The position numbers and the translations under genes are program-made. The notes under the pieces were generated by a model. That model had not been told where the DNA came from, did not search any database, and saw only the letters and a program-made list of their open reading frames with translations. Below are positions 54,601 to 63,499 of a stretch of 64,000 nt of DNA, piece by piece (position 1 is the stretch's first letter; each line of letters begins with the position of its first letter). The stretch comes from Deltaproteobacteria bacterium (lineage in GTDB: Bacteria > Desulfobacterota > Syntrophia > Syntrophales > UBA5619), in assembly GCA_021372695.1 (NCBI GenBank), contig JAJFTY010000054.1, positions 1 to 64,000 of the forward strand. The letters are read 5' to 3'.

Positions 54601-54634
54601 GCGGTCCCGGACCGGCATCGGCTCCCGGGACCGC
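54601..54634 (+). other. Hairpin between the binding-protein gene and livG
   Basis: GCGGTCCCGG (54601-54610) and CCGGGACCGC (54625-54634) pair perfectly (10 bp). No T-run follows. It probably protects or limits the upstream mRNA and so raises binding-protein level relative to the ATPases. Confidence 0.5.
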
Positions 54635-54690
54635 CCCGGTTTCACCCCGCTATTCTCTCCGGATTCAAAAGGAACGAGGGATAGGACCTT

Positions 54691-55470
54691 ATGGCCATGG
54701 ATCATTTCCGGGTTGAAAATCTGAGCATCAGCTTCGGCGGACTGAAAGCGGTGAGCGACATCACCTTCAGCGTGGAGCAGAATTCGATTTTCTCGATCAT
54801 CGGCCCCAACGGCTCCGGCAAGACCACCATATTCAACATGATCAGCGGCATCTACAAGCCCGACAGCGGCCTGATCGTCTGCGACGGCGAGGGGCTCGTA
54901 GGACTCTCCCCCGACCGTGTCGCCCGCAGAGGCGTGGCGCGCACCTTCCAGAACATCGAACTCTTCTCCAATGCGACCGTCATGGACAACCTCCTGCTGG
55001 GAAGGCACATCCACATGAAGACGGGGGTATTCTCCGGCGCCTTCCTCTGGGGGAGGCAATCCCGGGCCGCCCGGGAGGAGATCCGGAACCGGGAGATCGT
55101 GGAGAGGATCATCGACTTCCTGGACCTGCAGTCGGTGCGCAACCACTTTGTGGCAAGCCTCCCCTACGGCAAGCGGAAACTGGTGGAACTGGGCCGGGCG
55201 CTTGCGCTGGAGCCCAAGATCCTGCTCCTCGACGAGCCCTCCGCCGGGATGAATACCGAGGAGAAGGACGACCTGAACATCTGGATCAAGGACATCCAGG
55301 CCGGTTACCGGGTGACGATCCTCCTGATCGAGCACGACATGAACATGATCATGGGGATTTCCGACCGGATCCTGGCCATGAACCAGGGAGAGAAGATTGT
55401 CGAGGGGACGGCGAAAGAGGTCCAGAGCCACCCGGAGGTCATCAGGGCCTATCTGGGGGAGGAGCGCTGA
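54691..55470 (+). CDS. livG: Branched-chain-type ABC transporter ATP-binding protein LivG
   Basis: ABC ATPase of 259 residues. Walker A GPNGSGKTT near residue 39, the LivG-type Q-loop region VARTFQNIELFSNATV, a short signature (SLPYGKRKLVELGRAL replaces the LSGGQ form, as usual in LivG), Walker B ILLLDEPSAGMN and the switch His in LLIEHDM. GAGGGATAGG precedes the ATG. It overlaps livF by one base. Confidence 0.94.
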   Translation: MAMDHFRVENLSISFGGLKAVSDITFSVEQNSIFSIIGPNGSGKTTIFNMISGIYKPDSGLIVCDGEGLVGLSPDRVARRGVARTFQNIELFSNATVMDNLLLGRHIHMKTGVFSGAFLWGRQSRAAREEIRNREIVERIIDFLDLQSVRNHFVASLPYGKRKLVELGRALALEPKILLLDEPSAGMNTEEKDDLNIWIKDIQAGYRVTILLIEHDMNMIMGISDRILAMNQGEKIVEGTAKEVQSHPEVIRAYLGEER

Positions 55471-56252
55471 TGCTGAAAGTGAACAACATCGAAACCTGGT
55501 ACGATCTGATCCGCGCGCTCCACGGCATCTCTTTCGAGGTGAAGCAGGGGGATATCGTGGCTCTGCTGGGCTCCAACGGGGCCGGGAAGTCGACGACGCT
55601 GAAGACCATCATGCGCCTCCTGTACGATCTGAAGGAGGAGCAGCCGGAGAAGGGCACCATCGAATTCATGGGGGAGCGGATCGACCGGAAAAGAACGGAC
55701 GAGATCGTCCGCATGGGGGTCAGTTACGTCCCGGAAGGCCGGGAGGTCTTTCCGGAGCTTTCCGTGCGGGAAAACATCCTGATGGGCGCCTACACGAGAA
55801 GGGACAGGAAGGGGGTCAGGGACGACATTGACCACGTGTTTGCGCGCTTTCCCATCCTGGAGGCGAGGCAGGAGCAGGAGGCGGGCCACCTCAGCGGCGG
55901 GGAGCAGCAGATGCTCGCCATCGGCCGGGCCCTGATGAGCCGCCCCAAGCTCCTGATGCTGGACGAGCCATCGCTGGGCCTCTCGCCACTCCTGACCCGG
56001 GACATCTTCACGATCATCCGGGAGATCAACCAGAAGGACGGGGTAACGATCCTGCTGGTCGAGCAGAACGTCAACATGGCCCTGAAGTATGCCAATTTCG
56101 CCTTCCTCATGGAGAACGGGCGGATCGTCCGCGCCGACCGGCCGGAGGTGCTCCGCGAGGATGAGGACGTGAAGGAGTTCTATCTCGGCATCGCCAAGGA
56201 GACGTCCGTCAAGGGGTACAAACGGTACCGGCGGAAGGTCAGATTCCGGTAG
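55470..56252 (+). CDS. livF: Branched-chain-type ABC transporter ATP-binding protein LivF
   Basis: ABC ATPase of 260 residues, a little longer than LivF (about 235) because of an insert after Walker A and a basic tail. Walker A GSNGAGKST near residue 34, the LivF-type VSYVPEGREVFPELSVRENI, signature LSGGEQQML, Walker B LLMLDEPSLGLSP and LVEQNVN. The start overlaps the livG stop (TGATG). Last importer gene, followed by a dispersed palindromic element. Confidence 0.94.
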   Translation: MLKVNNIETWYDLIRALHGISFEVKQGDIVALLGSNGAGKSTTLKTIMRLLYDLKEEQPEKGTIEFMGERIDRKRTDEIVRMGVSYVPEGREVFPELSVRENILMGAYTRRDRKGVRDDIDHVFARFPILEARQEQEAGHLSGGEQQMLAIGRALMSRPKLLMLDEPSLGLSPLLTRDIFTIIREINQKDGVTILLVEQNVNMALKYANFAFLMENGRIVRADRPEVLREDEDVKEFYLGIAKETSVKGYKRYRRKVRFR

Positions 56253-56297
56253 CCCGGTGCTGAACGAAAAGATTTAGACGTAGGTCTTTGAAAATTC

Positions 56298-56452
56298 GAT
56301 CCCTTCGTTCGCTGGATATTTTCCGACCTTGCGACTCCTCGCTTCGCTGCAAAGACGAAACTCGCGCTCCGCGCTCAGACAGTCGTCTTTGCGGGCGCTC
56401 CGCTGCGGGGGCAGGGTGCCCCGGAAAATCTCCAATGCTCACTATCGGGATC
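56298..56452 (+). repeat. Dispersed palindromic element, full copy B
   Basis: A 155-base copy of the element at 21131-21287, in the opposite orientation. It has the same ends (GATCCC and GGGATC), the same core (TCGCTTCGCTGCAAAGACG; CAGACAGTCGTCTTTGCGG) and the same nested pairing. It lies between livF and the acyl-CoA synthetase gene. The centre is almost unchanged between copies whereas the flanks differ. Confidence 0.85.
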
Positions 56453-56497
56453 CGATTTTCAGACTGCATGTGCTTCGCTCAAGTTAAGGGGAAAGAC

Positions 56498-58300
56498 ATG
56501 GTGATCGATACGCTTCCGAAGGCCTTGGTTGCGCTGACCGCCGCCCAGCCCGAGCGGGTTGCGATGCGGCACAAGGATTTCGGAATCTGGCACGACATCT
56601 CCTGGTCGGCTTACCTGGAAAACGTCCGGAATACGGCCCTCGGGCTCCACAAACTCGGCGTCGCCAGGGGTGATCATGTCGCCATCATCGGAGAGAACCA
56701 GCCCGAGTGGCTCTTCTCGGCGCTGGGGGCGATGTCCGCCGGAGCGACCTTCGTCGGGATCTACACGACGAATCCGGTCAAGGAGTGCGAGTATGTCGTC
56801 GGTCACTCCGGCGCGGTGGTCTACATCTGCGAAGACGAAGAACAGCTCGACAAGGCGCTCGCCTTCCGCGGGAGCACGCCCGCGCTCCGGAAGATGATCG
56901 TCTGGGACATGGAGGGGCTCCGGGATTTCCACGATCGCATGGTCATGAGTTTCGACGATCTGCTCACCCTGGGCAAGAAGGCGGCGGAAGAGGACCCGTC
57001 GCTCTTCGACCGGCTCGTCGCGGAAGGGCGGGGGGAGGATATCGCCGGGATCATCTACACCTCCGGGACCACCGGTCCTCCGAAAGGGGCGATGCTCTGC
57101 CATGAGGGCTATCTCTGGGTCGGAAAACAGGCGACGGCGGTGAGCAAGGGAACCCGGGACGACGAAACCATCTCCTTTCTGCCGCTGAACCATGTCTATG
57201 AGCAGATCTACGACTTGATGGTGCACCTGACGATCGGCCACATCATCAATTTCACGGAGAACACGGACACGGTGATGGCGGACATGCGGGACGTCTCGCC
57301 CACGCTCTTCCATGCGGTGCCCCGGATCTGGGAAAAGTACTATTCCGGCATCGTGCTGAAGATGGCCGATGCGACCTGGTTCAAACGAAAAGCCTACCAG
57401 ACCGCCCTCAAGATCGGCGGGAAGTACAACGATGCCAAGCTTGCCCGAACCACGCCTTCGCCATGGCTCAGCCTGGCCTATAACGTCGCCTACTTCTCCG
57501 TCTTCCGGAAACTCAAGGAGCGGCTCGGTTTCGACCGGGTCAAGATCGGCTTTTCCGGCGCCGCCCCGATCTCCCACAACATCCTGAAATACTTCCAGAG
57601 CATCGGGATCCCGATCCGGGAGGGGTACGGGATGACCGAGACGACAGGGATCACCCACATGTCCGATGAAGAAAATTTCAAGCTGGGGACCGTCGGACGG
57701 CCGCTCCCCGAGACGGAGGTCCGGATCGCCGAGGACGGGGAGATCTGCGTCCGTCACAAGGGGATCTTCAAGGGGTACTACCGGGACGATGAGACGACCC
57801 GGGAGGCGCTCCACGACGGCTGGATGCACACCGGAGACGTGGGCGAGATCGACGAGGAAGGGTTCCTCAAGATCACCGACCGTAAGAAGGATCTCATCAT
57901 CACGGCGGGCGGCAAGAACATCGCCCCCCAGTACATCGAGAACCTTCTGAAATTCTCGCCCTACATCAACGATGCCGTCGTGATCGGCGACAACCGGAAA
58001 TTCGTCAGTGCGATCATCGTGATCGACGAGGAGAATGTGGTCAAATTTGCGCAGGACCAGAAGGTGCAGTTCACCACCTTCGCCACCCTTACCCGGACCG
58101 AGGAGGTGGTCAACCTGATCCAGGCGGAGGTGAACAAGGTGAACGCCCAACTCGCACGGGTGGAGAACATCCGCAAGTTCCGGATCCTCGACAAGAAGCT
58201 TTACACCGAGGACGGGGAAGTCACCCCGACCATGAAGGTGAAGCGGAAGTTCATCAACGCCCATTACGGCGAGCTGATCGAGTCGATGTACCGGGAGTAG
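56498..58300 (+). CDS. AMP-dependent acyl-CoA synthetase (long-chain type)
   Basis: Activates a carboxylic acid to its CoA ester with ATP (600 residues). The P-loop-like motif GIIYTSGTTGPPKGAML is near residue 185, the adenine region GAAPISHN and YGMTETTGITHMS near residue 375, the hinge ITDRKKDLIITAGGKNIAP near residue 460, and the C-terminal Lys near the end. FadD15-type synthetases have this form. The start at 56498 has AAGGGG about six bases upstream; the open frame continuing to 56288 runs through the repeat and is rejected. The importer upstream and the carboxyltransferase downstream suggest that the imported acid is its substrate. Confidence 0.93.
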   Translation: MVIDTLPKALVALTAAQPERVAMRHKDFGIWHDISWSAYLENVRNTALGLHKLGVARGDHVAIIGENQPEWLFSALGAMSAGATFVGIYTTNPVKECEYVVGHSGAVVYICEDEEQLDKALAFRGSTPALRKMIVWDMEGLRDFHDRMVMSFDDLLTLGKKAAEEDPSLFDRLVAEGRGEDIAGIIYTSGTTGPPKGAMLCHEGYLWVGKQATAVSKGTRDDETISFLPLNHVYEQIYDLMVHLTIGHIINFTENTDTVMADMRDVSPTLFHAVPRIWEKYYSGIVLKMADATWFKRKAYQTALKIGGKYNDAKLARTTPSPWLSLAYNVAYFSVFRKLKERLGFDRVKIGFSGAAPISHNILKYFQSIGIPIREGYGMTETTGITHMSDEENFKLGTVGRPLPETEVRIAEDGEICVRHKGIFKGYYRDDETTREALHDGWMHTGDVGEIDEEGFLKITDRKKDLIITAGGKNIAPQYIENLLKFSPYINDAVVIGDNRKFVSAIIVIDEENVVKFAQDQKVQFTTFATLTRTEEVVNLIQAEVNKVNAQLARVENIRKFRILDKKLYTEDGEVTPTMKVKRKFINAHYGELIESMYRE

Positions 58301-58355
58301 CTCTTTCTCGATAAATTAATTCGGGATTTCATTCGACTTCTTGAGGAGGATGGGG

Positions 58356-60032
58356 ATGGCTGAAGAGACAAAACAGCGGTTGACCAAGGCGGAGCGGGAG
58401 GAACAGGAGCGGGAGACCAATCTGAAGCATTGGGAGGAGCAGGACGCGCTCCTGCTGAAGCATCGCGAAGAGGCATACGACATCGGCGGCCCGGCCCAGG
58501 CGGAGCGGCTCACCAGGCAGGGGAAGAAGCCGATGCGGGAGCTGATCCGTATGCTGGTCGATCCGGGCACGGATTTCTTCGAGCTGGGGCTCGACGCCGG
58601 CTATGAGATCGGCAAGAAGAGTCTCTACGGAGGAGCGGCTTACGAGGAGGAGAAGCGGGGCCACATCCCGGGCGGGGGCGTCGTCACCGGCGTCGGCGTC
58701 GTGCAGGGGAAGGACTGCATGATCTTCGCCAACGAGAACCGCTACGCCGCGGGCACCTATTTCCCAATCACGCTGAAGAAACACATGCGGGCCCAGGCGA
58801 TCGCCGAGCAGTGCGGCCTGCCCTGCATCTACATTGCCGACTCGGGCGGGATCAATCTGCCCCTCCAGGTCGGCTGCTTCGCCGACGACGGCCACTTCGG
58901 GACGATGTTCTACAACATGTGCCGCATGTCGGCCAAAGGGATCAAGCAGTACACCCTCTCGACCGGGGGGAACACCGCGGGCGGCGCCTACATCGTCTAC
59001 CTCGCCTCCGAATCGATCATGATTGAAAAGCTCGCCTACGCCTTCCTGGCCGGTCCGCCCATGGTCAAATCGGCAATCGGCGAGACGGTGTCGATGGAGG
59101 ACCTGGGGGGCGCCTACGTCCATACCCAGCACTCGGGCGGATGCGACCACCTCGTGCGCACCCAGGGGGAAGGGATCGCCAAGCTCAGAGCCATGATGGA
59201 ATTCGAACCCGGCCAGGGGTGCTGCGTCGAGCGCCGCGAGACGAGAGAGCCCCGCATGGACTTCCGGGAGATGATGCGGGCAACCCCGGTGAACACCTAC
59301 CAGCACATCAACATCCGCGACACCCTCAAGTGCATTGCCGATGACAGCTATTTCCATGAATACAAGCCGAACTACGGCCTTGCCCGTGGAGAGTCGATCG
59401 TCTGCGGGAAGATGTGGCTCAAGGGGATCCCCGTCGGGGTGATCGCCTCCAATGCCGCGGGAATCATCTACATCGAGGCGGCCCGCAAGGCGACGGAATG
59501 GATGATCCGCTGCGGCAACTCCCGGATTCCGGTCCTCTTCCTCCAGGGGTCGCCGGGCTACATGGTCGGCAAGGCGGAGGAGTGGGGCGGGATCGGCAAG
59601 TACGGCTCCGACATGGTCCGCGCCTGTACCTGCCTTGAGGTCCCCAAGGTGACCTACGTGATCGGCCCCGACCATGGGGCGGCCAACTACGGGATGTGCG
59701 GCCGGGCCTTCAAGCCGCGCTTCGCCTTTACCAACATGCGGGGCCGGACGACGGTTATGTCGGGCGAGACGGCCGGCTTCATCCTGGAGACCGTCCGCCG
59801 CAAGAACATCACGGACAAGGGAGGCGCGGTGAACGAGGAGGAGATGGCCCGCTTCCGCCAGGCGATGCGGGAGCGCTACGACGAAGAAGGGCACCCCTTC
59901 TACACCGGGTCACTCCTTTTCCACGATGGCGTCATCGCTTTTTCCGAGGCGAGGGAGAAACTCGCCCGGGCCTTCGAGATTGCGTTGCGCGTTCCGATCC
60001 AGGCGTCCGTCTGGGGAGACCTGAAGGTTTAA
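58356..60032 (+). CDS. Acyl-CoA carboxylase, carboxyltransferase subunit
   Basis: Biotin-dependent carboxyltransferase of 558 residues with both crotonase-like halves. N-half: ELGLDAGYEIG, GGGVVTGVGVVQGKDCMIFAN (two blocks), the acyl-CoA oxyanion site STGGNTAGGAYIVYL and FLAGPPMVKSAIGE. C-half: GIPVGVIASNAAG, PVLFLQGSPGYMVG and the carboxybiotin site GPDHGAANYGMCGRAF. The pattern is closest to 3-methylcrotonyl-CoA or geranyl-CoA carboxylase beta subunits; a role in glutaconyl-CoA decarboxylation is also possible. The biotin carboxylase and carrier subunits are not in the window. The ATG at 58356 has GAGGAGG six bases upstream. Confidence 0.92.
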   Translation: MAEETKQRLTKAEREEQERETNLKHWEEQDALLLKHREEAYDIGGPAQAERLTRQGKKPMRELIRMLVDPGTDFFELGLDAGYEIGKKSLYGGAAYEEEKRGHIPGGGVVTGVGVVQGKDCMIFANENRYAAGTYFPITLKKHMRAQAIAEQCGLPCIYIADSGGINLPLQVGCFADDGHFGTMFYNMCRMSAKGIKQYTLSTGGNTAGGAYIVYLASESIMIEKLAYAFLAGPPMVKSAIGETVSMEDLGGAYVHTQHSGGCDHLVRTQGEGIAKLRAMMEFEPGQGCCVERRETREPRMDFREMMRATPVNTYQHINIRDTLKCIADDSYFHEYKPNYGLARGESIVCGKMWLKGIPVGVIASNAAGIIYIEAARKATEWMIRCGNSRIPVLFLQGSPGYMVGKAEEWGGIGKYGSDMVRACTCLEVPKVTYVIGPDHGAANYGMCGRAFKPRFAFTNMRGRTTVMSGETAGFILETVRRKNITDKGGAVNEEEMARFRQAMRERYDEEGHPFYTGSLLFHDGVIAFSEAREKLARAFEIALRVPIQASVWGDLKV

Positions 60033-60056
60033 GGGGGAGTAAGATCCGGGAATCAT

Positions 60057-60115
60057 GGTCCCTCCGTGCGCTGGATATTTTTCGACCGAAAAATCTACAA
60101 TGCGTGTTCCCGGGA
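60057..60115 (+). repeat. Dispersed palindromic element, short copy C (centre deleted)
   Basis: About 59 bases that match only the two ends of the full element: TCCCTCCGTGCGCTGGATAT on the left and GAAAAATCTACAATGCG on the right, joined where about 95 bases of centre are missing. The joined ends form a near-perfect hairpin. It lies between the carboxyltransferase and enoyl-CoA hydratase genes. This looks like an internal-deletion form, as in miniature inverted-repeat elements. Confidence 0.7.
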
Positions 60116-60165
60116 GATGATTTCAAAATCATTCTTAGATTGGCAAGGATAAAAGGAGATAAGGC

Positions 60166-60963
60166 ATGGCCGACATTCTGTTGCAGGAGAGAACGGAAGA
60201 GGGGATCCTGGTCCTGATGCTGAACCGTCCGGAGGCGATGAACTGCTTCAATTTCGATTTGCTCGCGGCGCTTTCCGACACCATCCGGGAGGCGAACTTC
60301 GACATGGGGCTGCGCTGTATCGTCATTACCGGAGCGGGAGGTGAGGATGCGAAGAAGGCCGCCTTCTCGACCGGTGCGGACCTCAAGGAGCGCCGGACGC
60401 TCAGCCCCGATCAGGTCCGGCGGTTCGTCTTCACGATCCGCAACGTCTTTACGGCCGTGGAGCAGGTCCGGGTACCGGTGATCGCCGCGATCAACGGATT
60501 CGCCTTCGGCGGCGGCATGGAACTGGCGCTTGCCTCCGACCTCCGGATCGCCTCGGCAAACGCCATCATGGGCCTCACGGAGACGAGTCTCGCGATCATC
60601 CCCGGGGCGGGCGGGACACAGCGGCTGCCCAGGATCGTCGGCGTCGCCAAGGCCAAGGAACTGATCTTCACCGCGCGGCGGATCGACGCCAGAACAGCAC
60701 TGGAACTCGGCCTGGTGAACCGCGTCGTGGAACCGGCGGAACTGATGCTGGCGGCGCTGGAACTCGCCCGGGAGATCGCGAAGAACGGCCCGATCGGCGT
60801 GGCCCAGGCGAAGTTTGCGATCAACTACGGGATGGACGCATCGCTGGGGGTGGCGCTGCCGCTCGAGTCCAAGGCCTATGAGGCGACCATTCCGACGAAG
60901 GACAGGATTGAGGCTCTGGCCGCCTTTGCGGAAAAACGGAAGCCTGTCTTCAAGGGGGAATAA
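60166..60963 (+). CDS. Enoyl-CoA hydratase/isomerase family protein
   Basis: Crotonase-fold enzyme of 265 residues acting on enoyl-CoA. CoA-binding region AFSTGADLKERR near residue 66, oxyanion loop AINGFAFGGGMELALASD near residue 107, and the catalytic Glu pair region LTETSLAIIPGAGGTQRLPR near residue 140 with both Glu positions present (Glu143 and the GAGGT loop). AGGAG lies seven bases before the ATG. Methylglutaconyl-CoA hydratase-like members look similar, and its place after a methylcrotonyl-CoA-type carboxyltransferase would fit that, but substrate is unproven. Confidence 0.93.
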   Translation: MADILLQERTEEGILVLMLNRPEAMNCFNFDLLAALSDTIREANFDMGLRCIVITGAGGEDAKKAAFSTGADLKERRTLSPDQVRRFVFTIRNVFTAVEQVRVPVIAAINGFAFGGGMELALASDLRIASANAIMGLTETSLAIIPGAGGTQRLPRIVGVAKAKELIFTARRIDARTALELGLVNRVVEPAELMLAALELAREIAKNGPIGVAQAKFAINYGMDASLGVALPLESKAYEATIPTKDRIEALAAFAEKRKPVFKGE

Positions 60964-60975
60964 GGGAATTATCCT

Positions 60976-61440
60976 TCAGCAGCTTTTTTCTTCCCTCAAC
61001 CGGCGGACCAGGAAACGGTCGAGCTGGTCGGCAAACGCCTGGCAATCCCTCTTTCCGAAGGAGGGCGGTCCGCCCGTCATCATGCCGCCGTCCCGCAGTT
61101 CGCTCAGAAGATCCCGCATGGACAGGCGGTCCTTGATGTTCTCCTCCGTGTAGAGTTTGCCCCGGGGATTGAGCGCGAAGGCGCCCTTGGAGACGACCCG
61201 GTCCGCGAGCGGAATGTCGGCGGTGACCACCAGGTCGCCCGGCTCTGCCAATTCTGTGATGCGGTCATCGGCGATGTCCGGCCCCTCGGGGACCAGAAGG
61301 GTCGAAATCAGCGGCGCCGGCTCTGAGCGGATGGGCTTGTTGGCCACGAAGATGACCGGCACGCCCAGGCGCAGGGCGGCCCGGAGCAGGATCTCCTTGG
61401 CCGCCCGGGGAAAGCCGTCCGCATCGACATAGATTCGCAT
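60976..61440 (-). CDS. YaiI/YqxD family protein (DUF188)
   Basis: A 154-residue cytoplasmic protein of the YaiI/YqxD family, a PIN-like fold. It starts MRIYVDADGFPRAAKEI with the conserved Asp pair; VVTADIPLADRVV and ALNPRGKLYTEENI are family blocks. Probable nuclease-like role but not established. The ATG at 61440 has GGAAAGGA upstream. It follows the YwbE-type gene by 32 bases. Confidence 0.9.
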   Translation of the reverse strand: MRIYVDADGFPRAAKEILLRAALRLGVPVIFVANKPIRSEPAPLISTLLVPEGPDIADDRITELAEPGDLVVTADIPLADRVVSKGAFALNPRGKLYTEENIKDRLSMRDLLSELRDGGMMTGGPPSFGKRDCQAFADQLDRFLVRRLREEKSC

Positions 61441-61472
61441 GGAGTCCTTTCCACGAATAAACAAGGGGCCCG

Positions 61473-61670
61473 TCAGGCGCCCAGGATCTCTTTCACCCGG
61501 CCCACAATGCCGTTCTCCAGGCGAACTTTGATGCCGTGGGGGTGTGTTGGCGATTTCGTGAGCAGATCCCGGACGACCCCCTCGGTGAGGGCGCCGCTCC
61601 GCTGATCCTCTTTCCGGACCACCTTCACCCGCATGCCGGGGGCGACGTCGGATCTATTATTGCCATTCAT
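61473..61670 (-). CDS. YwbE family protein
   Basis: A 65-residue protein with the YwbE/DUF2196 core GMRVKVVRKEDQRSGALTEG and SPTHPHGIKVRLENG. A small beta-barrel of unknown role, probably nucleic-acid related. It precedes the DUF188 gene on the same strand and is separated from the next gene upstream by 96 bases in which I see no clear signal. Confidence 0.85.
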   Translation of the reverse strand: MNGNNRSDVAPGMRVKVVRKEDQRSGALTEGVVRDLLTKSPTHPHGIKVRLENGIVGRVKEILGA

Positions 61671-61766
61671 GGATCAACCAAGGGTTCAACAAAGAAGGAA
61701 TGATACCCGCTGCTTTTCAACGACAGCAGCCGGCACCGTTATACTCGCGACGGTTTTCCGGCGGAT

Positions 61767-62162
61767 TCACTTCTGGATCGGCCATTCGCCCCGTTCGGTG
61801 AGGACTTCGCGGTAGACCGCGAGCGCCTCGTTGACGGTGGGCATGCCGGCGTAGGTCGCCACCTGGAAGAAGAGCTCCGTCAGCTTCTTCGGGTCGCACC
61901 CGACGTTCAGGGCCGCGTTCACGTGGAGTTTAAGCTCTTCACCGGATCGGGTGGCCGCGAGGACGGCGCAGGCGACCATCTGCCGTTCCTGGGGGGTGAG
62001 GACGGTGCGGGAGTAGAGATTCCCGGTGATGAACCGGGAAAAGTCATTGGCCAGGTCCCGGTCGAAGGCCTTCCATAATTTGTAAGGGGGATCCATCTTG
62101 ATTCCGCCGCCGAAGAGCCTCTTCGCGGTTTCCTGAGTCCTCTGGTCGATCTCGTCTGCCAT
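61767..62162 (-). CDS. Carboxymuconolactone decarboxylase family protein
   Basis: A 131-residue all-helical protein of the CMD/AhpD family (LTPQERQMVACAVLAATRSGEELKLHVNAALNVG in two blocks, then ELFFQVATYAGMP). The AhpD Cys-x2-Cys redox pair is absent, so it is not a peroxidase partner; it is of the gamma-CMD type. It follows the zinc-ribbon deacetylase gene by 23 bases on the same strand. Confidence 0.9.
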   Translation of the reverse strand: MADEIDQRTQETAKRLFGGGIKMDPPYKLWKAFDRDLANDFSRFITGNLYSRTVLTPQERQMVACAVLAATRSGEELKLHVNAALNVGCDPKKLTELFFQVATYAGMPTVNEALAVYREVLTERGEWPIQK

Positions 62163-62185
62163 GTTGCGCTCTCCTTGTTGATGGT

Positions 62186-63499
62186 TCACTTGACCAGGAA
62201 GAGGTCCCTCTCCCGGTCCTGAAAATAGATGCGGTTGTGTTTTCCCCGGTTGGTTCGCTCGTAGAACATCTCCCCATAGCTCCGGCACTCGGGGCAGCAT
62301 TGCCCCGGGAGAACGACGGCGAAGATCCGGTTTTCGGTGTCGGCGACCGATTCGATCATGACCAGCCCCCCGCAGTCGTCGCAGACGCGGACCGTCTCCT
62401 CCTGCTGCTCGCTGATGCCGTCGGTGTCGTAATAGATGTATTTCTTCCGCTTCACGTAAGGGGCGGCGCCGACCAGCTCCGCCTTCATCTCGCGCCGTGC
62501 CCGCCAGAGGGCCATGACCTCTTCGCATTCCTCATCGATGATCCGGGTGATCTCGGCCGACTGCCTCTGGGCGATCGGGTCGTAGTCTGGCTCCCGGACG
62601 TAGCTGTAATCGAGGCCCGCCATCGCCAGGATAATGCCGACGTTGACATAAGGGAGGGCCCTTTCGATGGAATACCCTCCCTCCAGAACGGCGATGTCGG
62701 GCGCGAGCTTTTCATTCAGCAGGGCGTACCCCTGCGCTGAGAAGCGCATGTTCGTGATCGGGTCGGTGTAGTGGTTGTCTTGGCCGGCGGAGTTGATGAT
62801 CAGGTCGGGCTTGAACTCGTCCAGGATCGGGAGGACCACCCGGTCGAGAGCCATCAGGAACCCCTGATCCGAGGTCTGCGGGGGGAGGGGGATGTTGACG
62901 GTCGCCCCGAGGGCGTTCGGCCCGCCGAATTCGTTGCGGGCGCCGGTTCCCGGATAGAGTGTCCGGCCGTCCTGATGGATGGAGATGCAGAGCGTGTCCG
63001 GGTCGTTCCAGTAGATGTCCTGGGTGCCGTCGCCGTGGTGGCAGTCGGTGTCGACGATGGCGATCCGCTTCGGTCCGAAGTGGCGGCGGATGTATTCGAC
63101 CATGATCGCTTCGATATTCACGTTGCAGAAGCCCCGGGCGCCATGGACGACGAGCATCGCATGGTGGCCGGGCGGCCGGACCAGGGCGAAGGCGTTGTCG
63201 ACTTCGCCCGAGAGAACTTTCTGTGCCGCGGTGATGGCCCCGCCCGCCGAGATGAGGTGCGACTCCGTGACCACGCTGCATGCGTCGGGGACGCAGATGT
63301 GCGCCCGGTTGATATCCTCCGCCGTCGCGATCCCGGGCTTATACTCGCGGATGTTCTCAAAATCAAGCAGCCCCTCCTCAAATACCTGATCCTGGGTGTA
63401 CAGGAGGCGCTCCTCCCGCTCAGGGTGGTTGTGCGAAATGGCCCAGTCGAAGGCCGGGAAGAAGATCAGCCCCGTTCTCTTTTGCCGTTTCATCGTCAT
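62186..63499 (-). CDS. Histone deacetylase family protein with C-terminal zinc ribbon
   Basis: Zinc hydrolase of 437 residues. Deacetylase core: RPPGHHAM with the catalytic His pair, GFCNVNIEAIM, DTDCHHGDGTQDIYW with zinc-ligand Asp and His, SAGQDNHYTDP with the third Asp, and LEGGYSIER with the Tyr. After residue 360 there is a separate zinc ribbon, CDDCGG and CCPECRS, which is unusual for the family. The ATG at 63499 overlaps the stop of the hydantoinase-like gene by four bases (ATGA), so the two are made together. Substrates may be acyl-lysines or amides. Confidence 0.92.
   Translation of the reverse strand: MTMKRQKRTGLIFFPAFDWAISHNHPEREERLLYTQDQVFEEGLLDFENIREYKPGIATAEDINRAHICVPDACSVVTESHLISAGGAITAAQKVLSGEVDNAFALVRPPGHHAMLVVHGARGFCNVNIEAIMVEYIRRHFGPKRIAIVDTDCHHGDGTQDIYWNDPDTLCISIHQDGRTLYPGTGARNEFGGPNALGATVNIPLPPQTSDQGFLMALDRVVLPILDEFKPDLIINSAGQDNHYTDPITNMRFSAQGYALLNEKLAPDIAVLEGGYSIERALPYVNVGIILAMAGLDYSYVREPDYDPIAQRQSAEITRIIDEECEEVMALWRARREMKAELVGAAPYVKRKKYIYYDTDGISEQQEETVRVCDDCGGLVMIESVADTENRIFAVVLPGQCCPECRSYGEMFYERTNRGKHNRIYFQDRERDLFLVK

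Noticed and set aside
56288..56497. N-terminal extension of the acyl-CoA synthetase by 70 codons
   Set aside because: It runs through the dispersed repeat; the ATG at 56498 has a ribosome site and matches the family start.
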